Assembly: GCA_036454645.1 (NCBI GenBank)
Contig: JAZHSQ010000032.1
Location: 1 to 21,159 of the forward strand
DNA: 21,159 nucleotides
Direction of reading: 5' to 3'
Source of the DNA: Olsenella_K sp036454645
GTDB lineage: Bacteria > Actinomycetota > Coriobacteriia > Coriobacteriales > Atopobiaceae
Shown: positions 7,256 to 13,864 of the stretch, one piece after another
Layout: every line of letters starts with the position of its first letter
How positions within the stretch are numbered: position 1 is the first letter of the stretch
Position numbers and translations under genes: made by a program
The notes under the pieces: generated by a model
What the model was told of the DNA's origin: nothing
What the model saw: only the letters and a program-made list of their open reading frames with translations
Database searches by the model: none

Positions 7256-8131
7256 CTACATGCCCTCGAGCCTCTCCCGGTACTCCCCGAGCTTCTCGCG
7301 CTGGTCCTTTGGCAGCTCGGGGTAGTGTGGGTCGATGTCCTCGAGCAGGTCGACGATGGCCTCCGAGACGAGCCAGCGGGCGAACCACTTCTGGTCCGCC
7401 GGAATCACGTACCAGGGGCTGTGGTGGGTGGCGGTCCTGTCGATCGCATCCTGGTAGGCCTTCTGGTACTTGGGCCAGAAGGCGCGCTCGGTTATGTCCG
7501 CCTCCGAGAACTTCCAGTTCTTCGAGGGGTTGTCGATCCTCTCCAGGAAGCGCTGCTTCTGCTCCTCGGGGCTCACGTTCAGGAAGACCTTCATCACGCG
7601 GTAGCCGTTCTCCCAGAGGTGCTCCTCGAACTCGGAGATCCTCTTGAGGCGCCTCTCGAAGAACTCGTCGTCGTCCATGTCGACGCAGCGGTCCGGCATC
7701 CTGTAGCCGTGCTGCATCCGATGGACCCTGACGACGAGGACGTCCTCGTAGTACGAGCGGTTGAAGAGGGCGATCTTTCCCCTCACCGGCAGGCACCTCA
7801 CGGCGCGCCAGAGGTAGTCGTGGCCCAGCTCCTCGGTGGACGGCTGCTTGAAGGTATGGACCTCGACGCCCTGGGGGTTGACCTCGCTCATCACGCGCTT
7901 GATCGTGGAGTCCTTGCCGGCCGCGTCCATGGCCTGCAGGAGGATGACCACCCCCTCGCGGCCCTCCGCGTACAGCTTGTTCTGCAGCGCCTGCACGCGG
8001 CGCATGTTCTGGGACGTGAGCTCCTCGTACCTCTCGCGCTCCGACTTGTCGATTCGAGCGCTCGTCGGATAGTCCCCGAGGTCGAAGCGCCCCTCGCCGC
8101 AATACCGGCAGTCCTTCAGGTCAAACGCCAT
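7256..8131 (-). CDS. PPK2-family polyphosphate kinase
   Basis: A 291-residue cytoplasmic PPK2 (polyphosphate:nucleotide phosphotransferase). It moves phosphate between polyphosphate and nucleoside mono- or diphosphates. Walker A is at about 66-75 (QAMDAAGKDS), Walker B at about 123-133 (FNRSYYEDVLV). The basic lid region contains the typical FEEHLWENGYRVMKVFLNVS and FLERIDNPSKNWKFSEAD blocks. This is a single-domain enzyme of usual length for class I/III short forms; substrate preference (AMP or ADP) cannot be told by eye. An extra CxxC (Cys8, Cys11) near the N-terminus is not a general feature of the family as I know it. GGGAGGG four bases before the ATG is the ribosome site. A GC-rich hairpin sits just upstream in the leader (8150-8172). 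The gene is followed by the 3D-domain gene 100 bp downstream and preceded by the UPF0104 gene 235 bp upstream, so it may be transcribed alone. Confidence 0.92.
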   Translation of the reverse strand: MAFDLKDCRYCGEGRFDLGDYPTSARIDKSERERYEELTSQNMRRVQALQNKLYAEGREGVVILLQAMDAAGKDSTIKRVMSEVNPQGVEVHTFKQPSTEELGHDYLWRAVRCLPVRGKIALFNRSYYEDVLVVRVHRMQHGYRMPDRCVDMDDDEFFERRLKRISEFEEHLWENGYRVMKVFLNVSPEEQKQRFLERIDNPSKNWKFSEADITERAFWPKYQKAYQDAIDRTATHHSPWYVIPADQKWFARWLVSEAIVDLLEDIDPHYPELPKDQREKLGEYRERLEGM

Positions 8132-8149
8132 GGCACCCTCCCGTCCGAC

Positions 8150-8172
8150 CGCAGGGGGGATGACCCCCTGCG
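8150..8172 (-). promoter_or_regulatory. 9-bp perfect hairpin in the PPK2 gene leader
   Basis: CGCAGGGGG (8150-8158) and CCCCCTGCG (8164-8172) pair perfectly around a 5-nt loop. The 3' arm on the minus-strand transcript ends seven bases before the GGGAGGG ribosome site of the PPK2 gene (8136-8142). Its C-run is complementary to that site. It could be an attenuator, translation control element or operator. The rest of the gap, 8173-8366, shows a short CCCC/GGGG stem next to the UPF0104 stop and nothing else I can support. Confidence 0.45.
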
Positions 8173-8366
8173 CAAGCGCACGAGTGAGTAGCTACCCATC
8201 GGCCGCGACACCAGTCGGACTTTTCCGCCGCAGGCGCACCTGTCCCGCCGTCCGGCGCACAGGCGGCCGGCGGGGCGCCTCGCGCATCGGGCCGCTGGCC
8301 ACGCCCGGAGGCATGCACGGCTCGCCAGACGCCCTGTCCCCATCGAGGGGGCTGCGACGCCGGTGG

Positions 8367-9719
8367 CTAGCGGACGTCCTTGTCCCTCAGCCTCTTGAGG
8401 TCGACGCTGGCGCCGGAGCGCGCGCGGCCGGTCGCCTTCTGGCCCTCGACGAGGCCGAGGGCACTCAGGCGCTTGTAGACCGACTTCCCGCTCTTGGTCT
8501 TGAGCCCCATGAGGGGTATGGCGAAGAGCACGGGGAGGATGTACTCGATGGCGCGCCAGACGACGTAGGCGGCCGAGCGCGCCTCGCCGAACATGTAGCC
8601 GAACAGCAGCGCGAAGCCGCCCTCGGCGCCGCCCGTGCCGCCCGGCAGGGGGATGGCCGAGGTGAGCAGCTCGAGCATGGAGCCGCAGGCGACGCAGGTG
8701 AGGATGTCGCCCTGCTTACCGAACGCCTGCAGGGTGAACCAGGGGAGCGAGTAGAGGCAACCGAGCTGGAGCAGCGTGACGAGCAGGGTCGCCAGCATCT
8801 CCTTGACGTTCTTGGACGCGGTCCTGAAGCCGGTCGCAAACTCGTCGACCTGCGTCTCGATCAGGTTGTTCCAGTAGTCGTAGCGCTTCACGCGACCGGT
8901 CTTGTTCGCCTGCCTGAGCACGAACCTGCCGACCCGCTTGACCACCCCGGGGAAGAGGCAGACCACGACGAAGGCTGCCACCTCGAGGATCTTGAACCCG
9001 AAGATCAGGACGCCGATGAGGAAGACGTCCCCGTAGGTGTCGAAGAAGTAGTCAAGGCGGAATATCAGCATGATCGCCGCGAAGATGCCCTCGGCCGCCT
9101 CGTAGATGACGAAGCGCGTGTACTGCACCGCGCCAGCACGGCCGAGCGAGAGCCCCGCCCTGGTGATGCGGTAGATCTGCGCAGGGGCGCCACCCGCGCC
9201 GTTGGGGGTGAGGTTCGAGAAGAACATGCCCGTGGCCTCGACGCTCATGAGGTCGCGGATGCCGAGCGGCGACTTGGTGTCCTTCGCGAGGGCGAGCACG
9301 TAGGCGGAGACGCCGAGGATGAAGTAGACGACGTAGGCGAGCATCCCCGCGAAGACCCAGTAGGGGTCCACCTCCGCCAGGGACGAGAGGAAGACGTCCA
9401 TCTGGCCCGAGAGAATCAGGTACAGGACGTACGCGATGCCCACGAGGAGGAGGAAGAAGGCGCTCTTGCGCGCGGTGCCCATGCGCTTGGACTGCTCCTG
9501 GGACTCGTCCGCGAGCCCCGGGCCACCGGACACGCTCACGCGCACCTTGGCGCCGGCCTTCGCCGCGCCCCTCTGGTGGGGGTCGGAGGACGGGTGCGCG
9601 ACCGCCTTGGCGGGGGCCTTCGCGGGCGCCTCCGCCTGCACGCGGGAGGCCCCCCTCCCGGCGGCCCCACGCAGGTCCCTGCCACCGGACCCGTCGGGCC
9701 TGTGCTCGTCGGTCACCAT
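8367..9719 (-). CDS. UPF0104 / LPG-synthase-TM flippase-like integral membrane protein
   Basis: A 450-residue protein of the lysylphosphatidylglycerol synthase transmembrane / UPF0104 superfamily (YbhN, AglD relatives). Members are multi-pass inner-membrane proteins proposed to flip or handle lipid-linked substrates. Residues 1-85 are a disordered Ala/Lys/Gly-rich cytosolic tail (for example APAKAPAKAVAHPSS). About eight hydrophobic segments follow from about residue 87 (SAFFLLLVGIAYVLYLIL) onward. Signature blocks are GMFFSNLTPNGAGGAPAQIY and ITSAIPLPGGTGGAEGGFAL-like (TSAIPLPGGTGGAEGGFALL). No catalytic aminoacyltransferase domain is attached, so aminoacyl-lipid synthesis is not implied. 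The ATG at 9719 follows AAGGGGG; the longer frame to 9797 is rejected because it has no ribosome site. A promoter candidate lies about 115 bp upstream. Substrate unknown. Confidence 0.82.
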   Translation of the reverse strand: MVTDEHRPDGSGGRDLRGAAGRGASRVQAEAPAKAPAKAVAHPSSDPHQRGAAKAGAKVRVSVSGGPGLADESQEQSKRMGTARKSAFFLLLVGIAYVLYLILSGQMDVFLSSLAEVDPYWVFAGMLAYVVYFILGVSAYVLALAKDTKSPLGIRDLMSVEATGMFFSNLTPNGAGGAPAQIYRITRAGLSLGRAGAVQYTRFVIYEAAEGIFAAIMLIFRLDYFFDTYGDVFLIGVLIFGFKILEVAAFVVVCLFPGVVKRVGRFVLRQANKTGRVKRYDYWNNLIETQVDEFATGFRTASKNVKEMLATLLVTLLQLGCLYSLPWFTLQAFGKQGDILTCVACGSMLELLTSAIPLPGGTGGAEGGFALLFGYMFGEARSAAYVVWRAIEYILPVLFAIPLMGLKTKSGKSVYKRLSALGLVEGQKATGRARSGASVDLKRLRDKDVR

Positions 9720-9831
9720 CCGCCCCCTTCTTGCAACACGGCCAGATGCGCTCGCAGAGAGGCGCCCCCTCCCGGAGGGCCATCCAAGCAGAGGCATGGC
9801 TGGAAAACCACGCGCGCGTCCTCAATAGAGC

Positions 9832-9860
9832 ATAATGTAACCAAAGGCCCCTCCCCCCAA
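9832..9860 (-). promoter_or_regulatory. candidate promoter for the UPF0104 gene
   Basis: On the minus strand TTGGGG (9855-9860), a 17-nt spacer and CATTAT (9832-9837, 4 of 6 to TATAAT). The patch is AT-rich in an otherwise GC-rich 237-bp gap (9720-9956). It predicts a leader of roughly 105 nt. Supported only by motif match and position. Confidence 0.4.
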
Positions 9861-9956
9861 GCACGGGAGGCGCCACTTCATAGACATTCCAGCGCGACTC
9901 TGGCGGAGGCGTGGCAGGGCCGGAGCGGGGCGTGCGGCGGCGGCGCGCGCCAGGGA

Positions 9957-10826
9957 TCACCTCACCCGGGCGCCGTCCCGGACGCCGTCCGCCTTGAAGT
10001 ACGCCAGGACGATGGAACCAGGGCCCGCGTAGGTCCCGATCGTCGCCCCGAGGGTGCAGACGGGCAGCCCGTCCACCATCCCATCCCAGAGGCCACGCGA
10101 GTCCTCGACGTACTTGCGCAGCAGGCTGTCCGAGAGGCCGGAGTATCCAAGAGCGAAGGGCATCGCGTAGTCGATGCCACCGTCGCGCCTGACCGTCTCG
10201 TTCAGGATGTTGCGCCCGTTCCTGGACCCGCGCGCCTTGCCGAGGAGCACGACCTCGCCGTCCTCGGCCGTGACGACCGGCTTCACGGAGAGCATGGCGC
10301 CGAGGGCCGCCGCTGCCGCGGGGATCCTGCCGCCCCGCCTGAGGTACTCGAGGGTGTCGAGCAGGCCGATGACGCGGACCCTCCCCCTCGCTTCGCGCAG
10401 GCCCTCGGCGATGCTCGTCGCGCCCTCGCCCCTCTCCGCCATGGTCAGGGCGAGGTGCACGAGGATCTGCTCGCCCAGGGAGGCGGTGAGCGAGTCAACG
10501 ACCCGGACGTCGTCCCTGCCGTCCGCGGCCACGCAGGCGCTCTGGTAGGTCCCCGAGAGCTTGGAGGAGAGCGTGACCACGACGACCTCCTCGCCGGCGG
10601 CCCGGGCGGCGTCGTAGGCCTCGGCGAAGGCGCCAGGGGCGGGCGCGCCCGTGCTCGGCAGGCTGTCGGACTCCACGAGGAGCTCGTAGAACTTCTCGTG
10701 CGTGAGGTCCGCTCCGTCGTGGTAGAGCCTGTCACCGAACATGACCGTCAGCGGCAGGACCGTGAGGCTCGGGTGGTCGAATCCGACGATGTCCGAGCCA
10801 GAGTCCGTGATGATGCGCGTAGGCAT
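9957..10826 (-). CDS. DegV family fatty-acid-binding protein
   Basis: A 289-residue DegV/EDD-fold protein. The family binds a fatty acid; several members act as FakB, handing host or exogenous fatty acids to the FakA kinase in Gram-positive bacteria. Seen here: N-terminal ITDSGSDI, PSTGAPAPGAF (position of the usual TS-x-PS ligand loop), TLSSKLSGTYQSA, RVVDSLTASLGEQ, LLDTLEYLRRGGRI and SVKPVV, all in family order, with IGTYAGPGS near the C-terminus. Length is typical. The ribosome site GGGAG lies five bases before the ATG. It lies 121 bp downstream of the MarR gene on the same strand, probably one transcript, which suggests the regulator responds to a lipid or related ligand (inference). The MarR-DegV gap holds a GGCGCGG/CCGCGCC stem at about 10912-10932 without a T-run, so read-through is plausible. 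Confidence 0.9.
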   Translation of the reverse strand: MPTRIITDSGSDIVGFDHPSLTVLPLTVMFGDRLYHDGADLTHEKFYELLVESDSLPSTGAPAPGAFAEAYDAARAAGEEVVVVTLSSKLSGTYQSACVAADGRDDVRVVDSLTASLGEQILVHLALTMAERGEGATSIAEGLREARGRVRVIGLLDTLEYLRRGGRIPAAAAALGAMLSVKPVVTAEDGEVVLLGKARGSRNGRNILNETVRRDGGIDYAMPFALGYSGLSDSLLRKYVEDSRGLWDGMVDGLPVCTLGATIGTYAGPGSIVLAYFKADGVRDGARVR

Positions 10827-10947
10827 AGGTTCTCCCTTCCCGCGCCCCCGGCGCGAGTCCAGCCTGATGGCTTCCCTTGGTTTTCGTTCCTCCCCGAAGG
10901 CCCGTCGAGGGCGCGGAGGTGGCCCGCGCCTGCGGTCGGACCCCGCG

Positions 10948-11382
10948 CTAGACGCGCTCGAGGGCCTCCAGGATCTTCTCGAGCGTCCCGTACATGCGGG
11001 CCCGCTCCTCCTCGCCGACGTCGGCCGACGCCTCGTCCACGACCGACTGGATGATCTCCTCCATCTCGCGGGCGGCGCGCCTGCCGTCCTCGGTGAGGCG
11101 CACGCGACGGCGGTAGTTGACGGAGTTGTCCCCGGTCGCCTCCCTCACGAGACCGTCGGCCTCGAGCTTGCCGACGATCCGCGTGATCGCGGCACGGTCC
11201 AGGCGCGTCAGGCGCGCGAGGTCCGCCCTGGTCTCGCCCTCGGGGTTCTCCGCCAGGTAGTAGATGACCATCGTGTCCGTGCCCCTGAGGCCGAACTCCG
11301 TCATCTTCTCCGACTTGATCCTCTGGATCTCCTTGTTGAGCGAGTAGACCATGCCCACGAAGTTCTCGAACCGAGCGTTCAT
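10948..11382 (-). CDS. MarR-family transcriptional regulator
   Basis: A 144-residue winged-helix regulator of normal MarR length. Helix-turn-helix is at about residues 50-75 (ETRADLARLTRLDRAAITRI), followed by GKLEADGLVREATGDNSV and the wing with RRRVRLTEDGRR. N- and C-terminal helices (1-25 and 103-144) should form the dimer interface and effector pocket. The start at 11382 follows GGAGGGG. Its predicted promoter (11506-11534) overlaps a perfect 16-bp palindrome, so it very likely represses itself and, by read-through, the DegV gene behind it. No cysteine-based redox motif is present, so the effector is more likely a small molecule. A link to fatty acids like that of FabT is inference from the DegV neighbour and the general look of the operator. 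Confidence 0.9.
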   Translation of the reverse strand: MNARFENFVGMVYSLNKEIQRIKSEKMTEFGLRGTDTMVIYYLAENPEGETRADLARLTRLDRAAITRIVGKLEADGLVREATGDNSVNYRRRVRLTEDGRRAAREMEEIIQSVVDEASADVGEEERARMYGTLEKILEALERV

Positions 11383-11444
11383 CGCCCCTCCACCGCCATG
11401 CGCGCCCCTCCGGGTCGCGTCGAGTCTCGCCGCACCGCGCCATC

Positions 11445-11472
11445 GCCGTGCGGCGCCTTGCCGTGCGGCGCC
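11445..11472. repeat. 13-bp direct repeat in the MarR leader
   Basis: GCCGTGCGGCGCC occurs at 11445-11457 and again at 11460-11472 with a 15-bp period. It lies between the predicted MarR transcription start (near 11498) and its ribosome site. No function can be assigned. Confidence 0.6.
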
Positions 11473-11505
11473 GTCGGCACTGGCCCCGGGACCGGCACCA
11501 ACATA

Positions 11506-11536
11506 AGTATTTTCCAGTTTTGTTGACTAGTCAACA
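11506..11536 (-). promoter_or_regulatory. MarR gene promoter with overlapping 16-bp palindromic operator
   Basis: TGTTGACTAGTCAACA (11521-11536) is a perfect 16-bp palindrome. Its minus-strand half supplies a -35 TTGACT (11529-11534), followed by a 17-nt spacer and -10 AATACT (11506-11511). Both hexamers fit sigma-A well (5/6 and 4/6). No matching -10 exists in the + direction, so the promoter points to the MarR gene. The leader would be about 115 nt. MarR dimers bind palindromes of this size, so autoregulation by steric block of the -35 is a strong inference. Confidence 0.75.
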
Positions 11537-11588
11537 TCTAACGGGGGCGTCGCAAGTTCTCCTCATCTCGGGCCGCGCGCCGGGGGCG

Positions 11589-11665
11589 CACTCGAGCGGC
11601 GCGCGAGTGGGCTACTGTATTCGTGGTGGTCGCGCCATGGGCACACCAGCCTGGCAGGGGGCTGG
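11589..11665 (+). promoter_or_regulatory. inverted repeats in the upstream region of the glutamine amidotransferase gene
   Basis: Two structures lie in the 331-bp divergent gap. CACTCG (11589-11594) and CGAGTG (11604-11609) flank 9 bases and lie just upstream of an AT-containing patch, GGGCTACTGTATTCG (11610-11624), that may hold a -10. CCAGCC (11646-11651) and GGCTGG (11660-11665) could form a hairpin in the leader. No convincing -35 pairs with the -10, so promoter placement is uncertain. Confidence 0.3.
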
Positions 11666-11713
11666 CTCCCACGTGGCGGGGCCGTGCACCCAAGACGAGA
11701 CCAAGGGGAAGAG

Positions 11714-12757
11714 ATGTGCGAGCTGTTTGCGATTAACTCCCGCGAGCCCTTCGTCGCGAACGACTACCTCAGGGAGTTCTTCTCCCATAGCACGCGCCAC
11801 CCCGACGGCTGGGGCATCGCGAGCCGCGTCGAGCCCGACGGCACGGGCCGCATCTCGCACGCCCAGGGATCGTATGCCCGGGAATCGCACGCCCGGGAAT
11901 CGCACACCCAGGGATCGGACGTCCAGGGATCGCACGCCCAGGAATCGGGGGGCAAGAGGCCGGACGCATGGGGGTCGGGGACCCAAGGATCGTATGCCCG
12001 GGGGCCGGACGCCTCGGAGGCGGGTGGCGGGCACGCCTCCGAGGCGGGCCACGGCGTGGCGGGAGCCGCCGCGACCTCCGTCGAGCTCCATCGCGAGCCC
12101 GTGGCGGCCTACGCCTCCGAGCTGCTCCCCCGCCTGCTCGACGAGCCCATCCGCTCCCGTCACCTGATCGCACACATCCGCCGCTCGACCGGCGGCGGGA
12201 AGCTGGTAGAGAACTGCCACCCCTTCCTCGCGAGCGACATCTCCGGCACCGAGTGGGCGATGGCCCACAACGGCATCGTCTTCAACGAGCAGCTCACCTA
12301 CGGCTACGAGGGCGTCGAGCAGGGCAAGACGGACAGCGAGCGCGCCATGCTCTTCTTCATGGACTGCCTGGACGAGGCCACGCTGCGCGCTGGTGGCAGG
12401 CTCGACTTCGCCGGGCGCTTCGACGCCCTCGCGAGCGCCATCATGCAGTTCAGCAACCTGAACCGCCTCAACGTGATCCTCAGCGACGGGACGTACACCT
12501 ACGTGCACACGAACACCGACATCGTCACCCTGCGCTATCGCAGCGTCCCCGAGACAGGCACGACGGTGGTCGCGACAACGCCCCTGGGCGCGCCCGACGA
12601 GGTCGCCCTCTGGAGGCCCGTGCCCCAGTACCGTCTCGTGGCCTTCAGGGGCGACGAAATCGTCCGCATGTCCAAGCCGCACGCGTACGTATTCGCGGAG
12701 GCGATCCTCGCGCTGCGCAAGGCCTACGGGGACTCCTGGCAGCAGGTCCTCTCGTAG
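11714..12757 (+). CDS. class II (N-terminal nucleophile) glutamine amidotransferase, YafJ-like, with repeat insert
   Basis: A 347-residue Ntn-type glutamine amidotransferase. After Met removal Cys2 (MCELFAINSREPF) would be the nucleophile that releases ammonia from glutamine. Other class II motifs in order are HPDGWGIA (29-36), HIRRSTGGG, NCHPF and WAMAHNGIVFNE. The protein resembles stand-alone YafJ/GAT_4 proteins whose acceptor partner is unknown. Between the HPDGWGIASRVEPDG strand and VELHREPVAAYASELL lie about 70 extra residues, made of degenerate pentapeptides (about 48-102) plus a Gly/Ala/His tail, where relatives have a short loop. The start is 11714, not the in-frame GTG at 11684, because only this places Cys at position 2; GGGGAA precedes it. 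It is transcribed away from the MarR gene and converges on the YedF-like gene. Acceptor substrate unknown. Confidence 0.85.
   Translation: MCELFAINSREPFVANDYLREFFSHSTRHPDGWGIASRVEPDGTGRISHAQGSYARESHARESHTQGSDVQGSHAQESGGKRPDAWGSGTQGSYARGPDASEAGGGHASEAGHGVAGAAATSVELHREPVAAYASELLPRLLDEPIRSRHLIAHIRRSTGGGKLVENCHPFLASDISGTEWAMAHNGIVFNEQLTYGYEGVEQGKTDSERAMLFFMDCLDEATLRAGGRLDFAGRFDALASAIMQFSNLNRLNVILSDGTYTYVHTNTDIVTLRYRSVPETGTTVVATTPLGAPDEVALWRPVPQYRLVAFRGDEIVRMSKPHAYVFAEAILALRKAYGDSWQQVLS
11855..12019 (+). repeat. 15-bp in-frame tandem repeat (about 10-11 units) inside the amidotransferase gene
   Basis: Eleven successive 15-bp units, each starting TCG or CCG (for example TCGCACGCCCGGGAA), encode a degenerate pentapeptide Ser-(His/Tyr)-Ala-(Arg/Gln)-(Glu/Gly). 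The first six units are well conserved; the later ones have drifted. The period is a multiple of 3, so the frame is kept. An 11-bp perfect inverted repeat, GCCTCGGAGGC / GCCTCCGAGGC (12011-12021 and 12035-12045), closes the array. Confidence 0.9.
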
Positions 12758-12871
12758 GGAGCGCCGCCCGCCGCGCCTCCGCCCGGGGGAGGTCGTTCGG
12801 TAACGACGCGCGACCGGCCGTGGGCGCAGCCGGCGGCTGGCGCGGCCGGACGCAGAGACGGGGCATGACAA

Positions 12872-12925
12872 GGGGGAGGGCGCCCGCAGGACGCCCTTCC
12901 CCGTCGCTTCGAAGCCCGCGTTTTT
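12872..12925 (+). terminator. probable terminator of the amidotransferase gene
   Basis: GGGGGAGGGCG (12872-12882) pairs with CGCCCTTCCCC (12892-12902) with one G-T wobble, loop 9. A TTTTT run follows at 12921-12925, after an 18-nt spacer that itself contains the palindrome GCTTCGAAGC. The strong stem and position support termination, but the T-run is displaced. Confidence 0.45.
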
Positions 12926-12926
12926 C

Positions 12927-12963
12927 TCCGCCAGGGACTCCCGAGCGGGAGCCCGCCGGCGGA
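12927..12963 (-). terminator. nested hairpin just after the YedF-like gene
   Basis: An outer stem TCCGCC/GGCGGA (12927-12932 with 12958-12963) encloses CTCCC-GAGC-GGGAG (12938-12951). It begins five bases beyond the stop codon of the minus-strand gene. No T-run follows on the minus strand, so a role in ending or protecting the transcript is tentative. Confidence 0.3.
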
Positions 12964-12968
12964 CCCCG

Positions 12969-13577
12969 CTAGAGGGAGACGACCCCCGGCTGGCCCGTCA
13001 GGATGCGCGCCAGGTTGTACGGGTCGATCGGCTCGCCGACCAGCAGCTCGTCGGTGGCGCCGTAGCGGTCGAGGCTCACTGTGTCGGAGAGGACCTCCGC
13101 GCCGAGCTTCTCGAGAATCTGCAGGTTATCGATGACGGCGGAGCCCTTGATGGTCAGCTTGACGCCGCTGTTGATGAAGACGAGCGCCTTGGGGACGACC
13201 TCCTGGTGGGCGAGGTCGAAGATGATCTCGCGCATGAGGATGTGGCCGAGGCTCTTGTCCCCGCGGCCGATGGCCTCGGACCCGAACACCAGGATCGGGG
13301 CGTCCGCGGAGCCGAAGTCCATGTAGGAGACGGCCTTCTCGACCGGGTGGCTGGTCTTGATGCGGTGAGACGGGACGAGCGTGACGACCGTGTAGTCGCC
13401 CTCGTCCTCACGGATGAACTTGCACTTCTGCTCGTCAGCGAGACGGACCAGGCTCTCGACGGCCTTGCCGTCGTTGACCAGGAGCGCCAGGGTCTCCCCG
13501 TCCTTGAGCTCCGAGAGGGCCGTCAGCGCCATGACCACCGGCTTGGGGTTGAAGAGGTCCCTTGCGTCGATCTGCAT
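12969..13577 (-). CDS. YedF-like TusA-DsrE fusion protein lacking the usual cysteines
   Basis: A 202-residue protein with the two-domain layout of the selenium-metabolism YedF family. A TusA/SirA-like domain occupies residues about 1-70 (MQIDARDLFNPKPVVMALTA) and a DsrE-like domain about 93-202 (LVFGSEAIGRGDKSLGHILM, VPKALVFINSGVKLT, ILEKLGAEVLSDTVSLDRYG). In the family TusA domain the active Cys lies in a CPxP motif; here it reads NPKP (10-13). In the DsrE domain the usual SCGTCLDFYG-type loop reads SDTVSLDRYG (164-173), so both loop cysteines are gone. The only Cys left is Cys52. Sulfur or selenium transfer chemistry is therefore unlikely, and a binding or regulatory role is more plausible. 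ATG 13577 is preferred to GTG 13586 because the domain begins there and the GTG abuts the AGGG; the spacing from AGGG is long (about 11). Confidence 0.82.
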   Translation of the reverse strand: MQIDARDLFNPKPVVMALTALSELKDGETLALLVNDGKAVESLVRLADEQKCKFIREDEGDYTVVTLVPSHRIKTSHPVEKAVSYMDFGSADAPILVFGSEAIGRGDKSLGHILMREIIFDLAHQEVVPKALVFINSGVKLTIKGSAVIDNLQILEKLGAEVLSDTVSLDRYGATDELLVGEPIDPYNLARILTGQPGVVSL

Positions 13578-13755
13578 ACGTACCACATCCCTTCGATTCG
13601 ACCACGGTGCGCGGTTCTGTTCTCCCCTTAGACGCCCGCGGCCAATGCAACCAATTTAGTTGTGCGGCGGAAGCGGGCGGCAAGGTAGCCCCCGAACGGC
13701 AGAAATGACTGGTATGTGGTGTACATGTTGCTGAAAGGGCACAAGATGTCGAAAA

Positions 13756-13781
13756 GGGGCGCCCGCTCGCGCGGGCGCCCC
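13756..13781 (-). terminator. intrinsic terminator after the paaK-ACT operon
   Basis: GGGGCGCCCGC (13756-13766) and GCGGGCGCCCC (13771-13781) form a perfect 11-bp stem with a TCGC loop. On the minus strand it is followed directly by TTTTCGAC. It lies about 85 bp past the ACT-gene stop and separates that operon from the YedF-like gene. Confidence 0.8.
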
Positions 13782-13864
13782 GAGGCGTCGTGGTCCTTCT
13801 CGCCCTGCGCCGCCGGCTCCGGTGCCAGGCGGCCGGGCGTCCCAGGCTTCGCCCGGGCGCCGCC

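Noticed and set aside
4454..8191. A 1245-codon open frame on the + strand
   Set aside because: It lies antisense to the NdpA-like, 3D-domain and PPK2 genes, all with recognisable motifs and ribosome sites. Its Val/Leu/Arg/Gly/Asp-rich translation is the usual shadow of GC-rich codons.
8367..9719. MprF-type lysylphosphatidylglycerol synthase
   Set aside because: Only the transmembrane flippase-like region is present. The soluble aminoacyltransferase domain of MprF is missing, so lipid aminoacylation is not supported.
8130..11054. A 974-codon open frame on the + strand
   Set aside because: Antisense to the UPF0104 and DegV genes and crosses intergenic promoters. The translation is low-complexity and shows no motif.
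11855..12019. CRISPR-like array
   Set aside because: Units are contiguous 15-bp repeats without spacers, in frame inside a gene, and no cas gene is near. This is a coding minisatellite.
13690..13750. Possible promoter or small RNA between the YedF-like gene and the terminator
   Set aside because: TGTACATG-like and TAAATT-like patches exist, but no -35/-10 pair with good spacing and no conserved fold could be seen.
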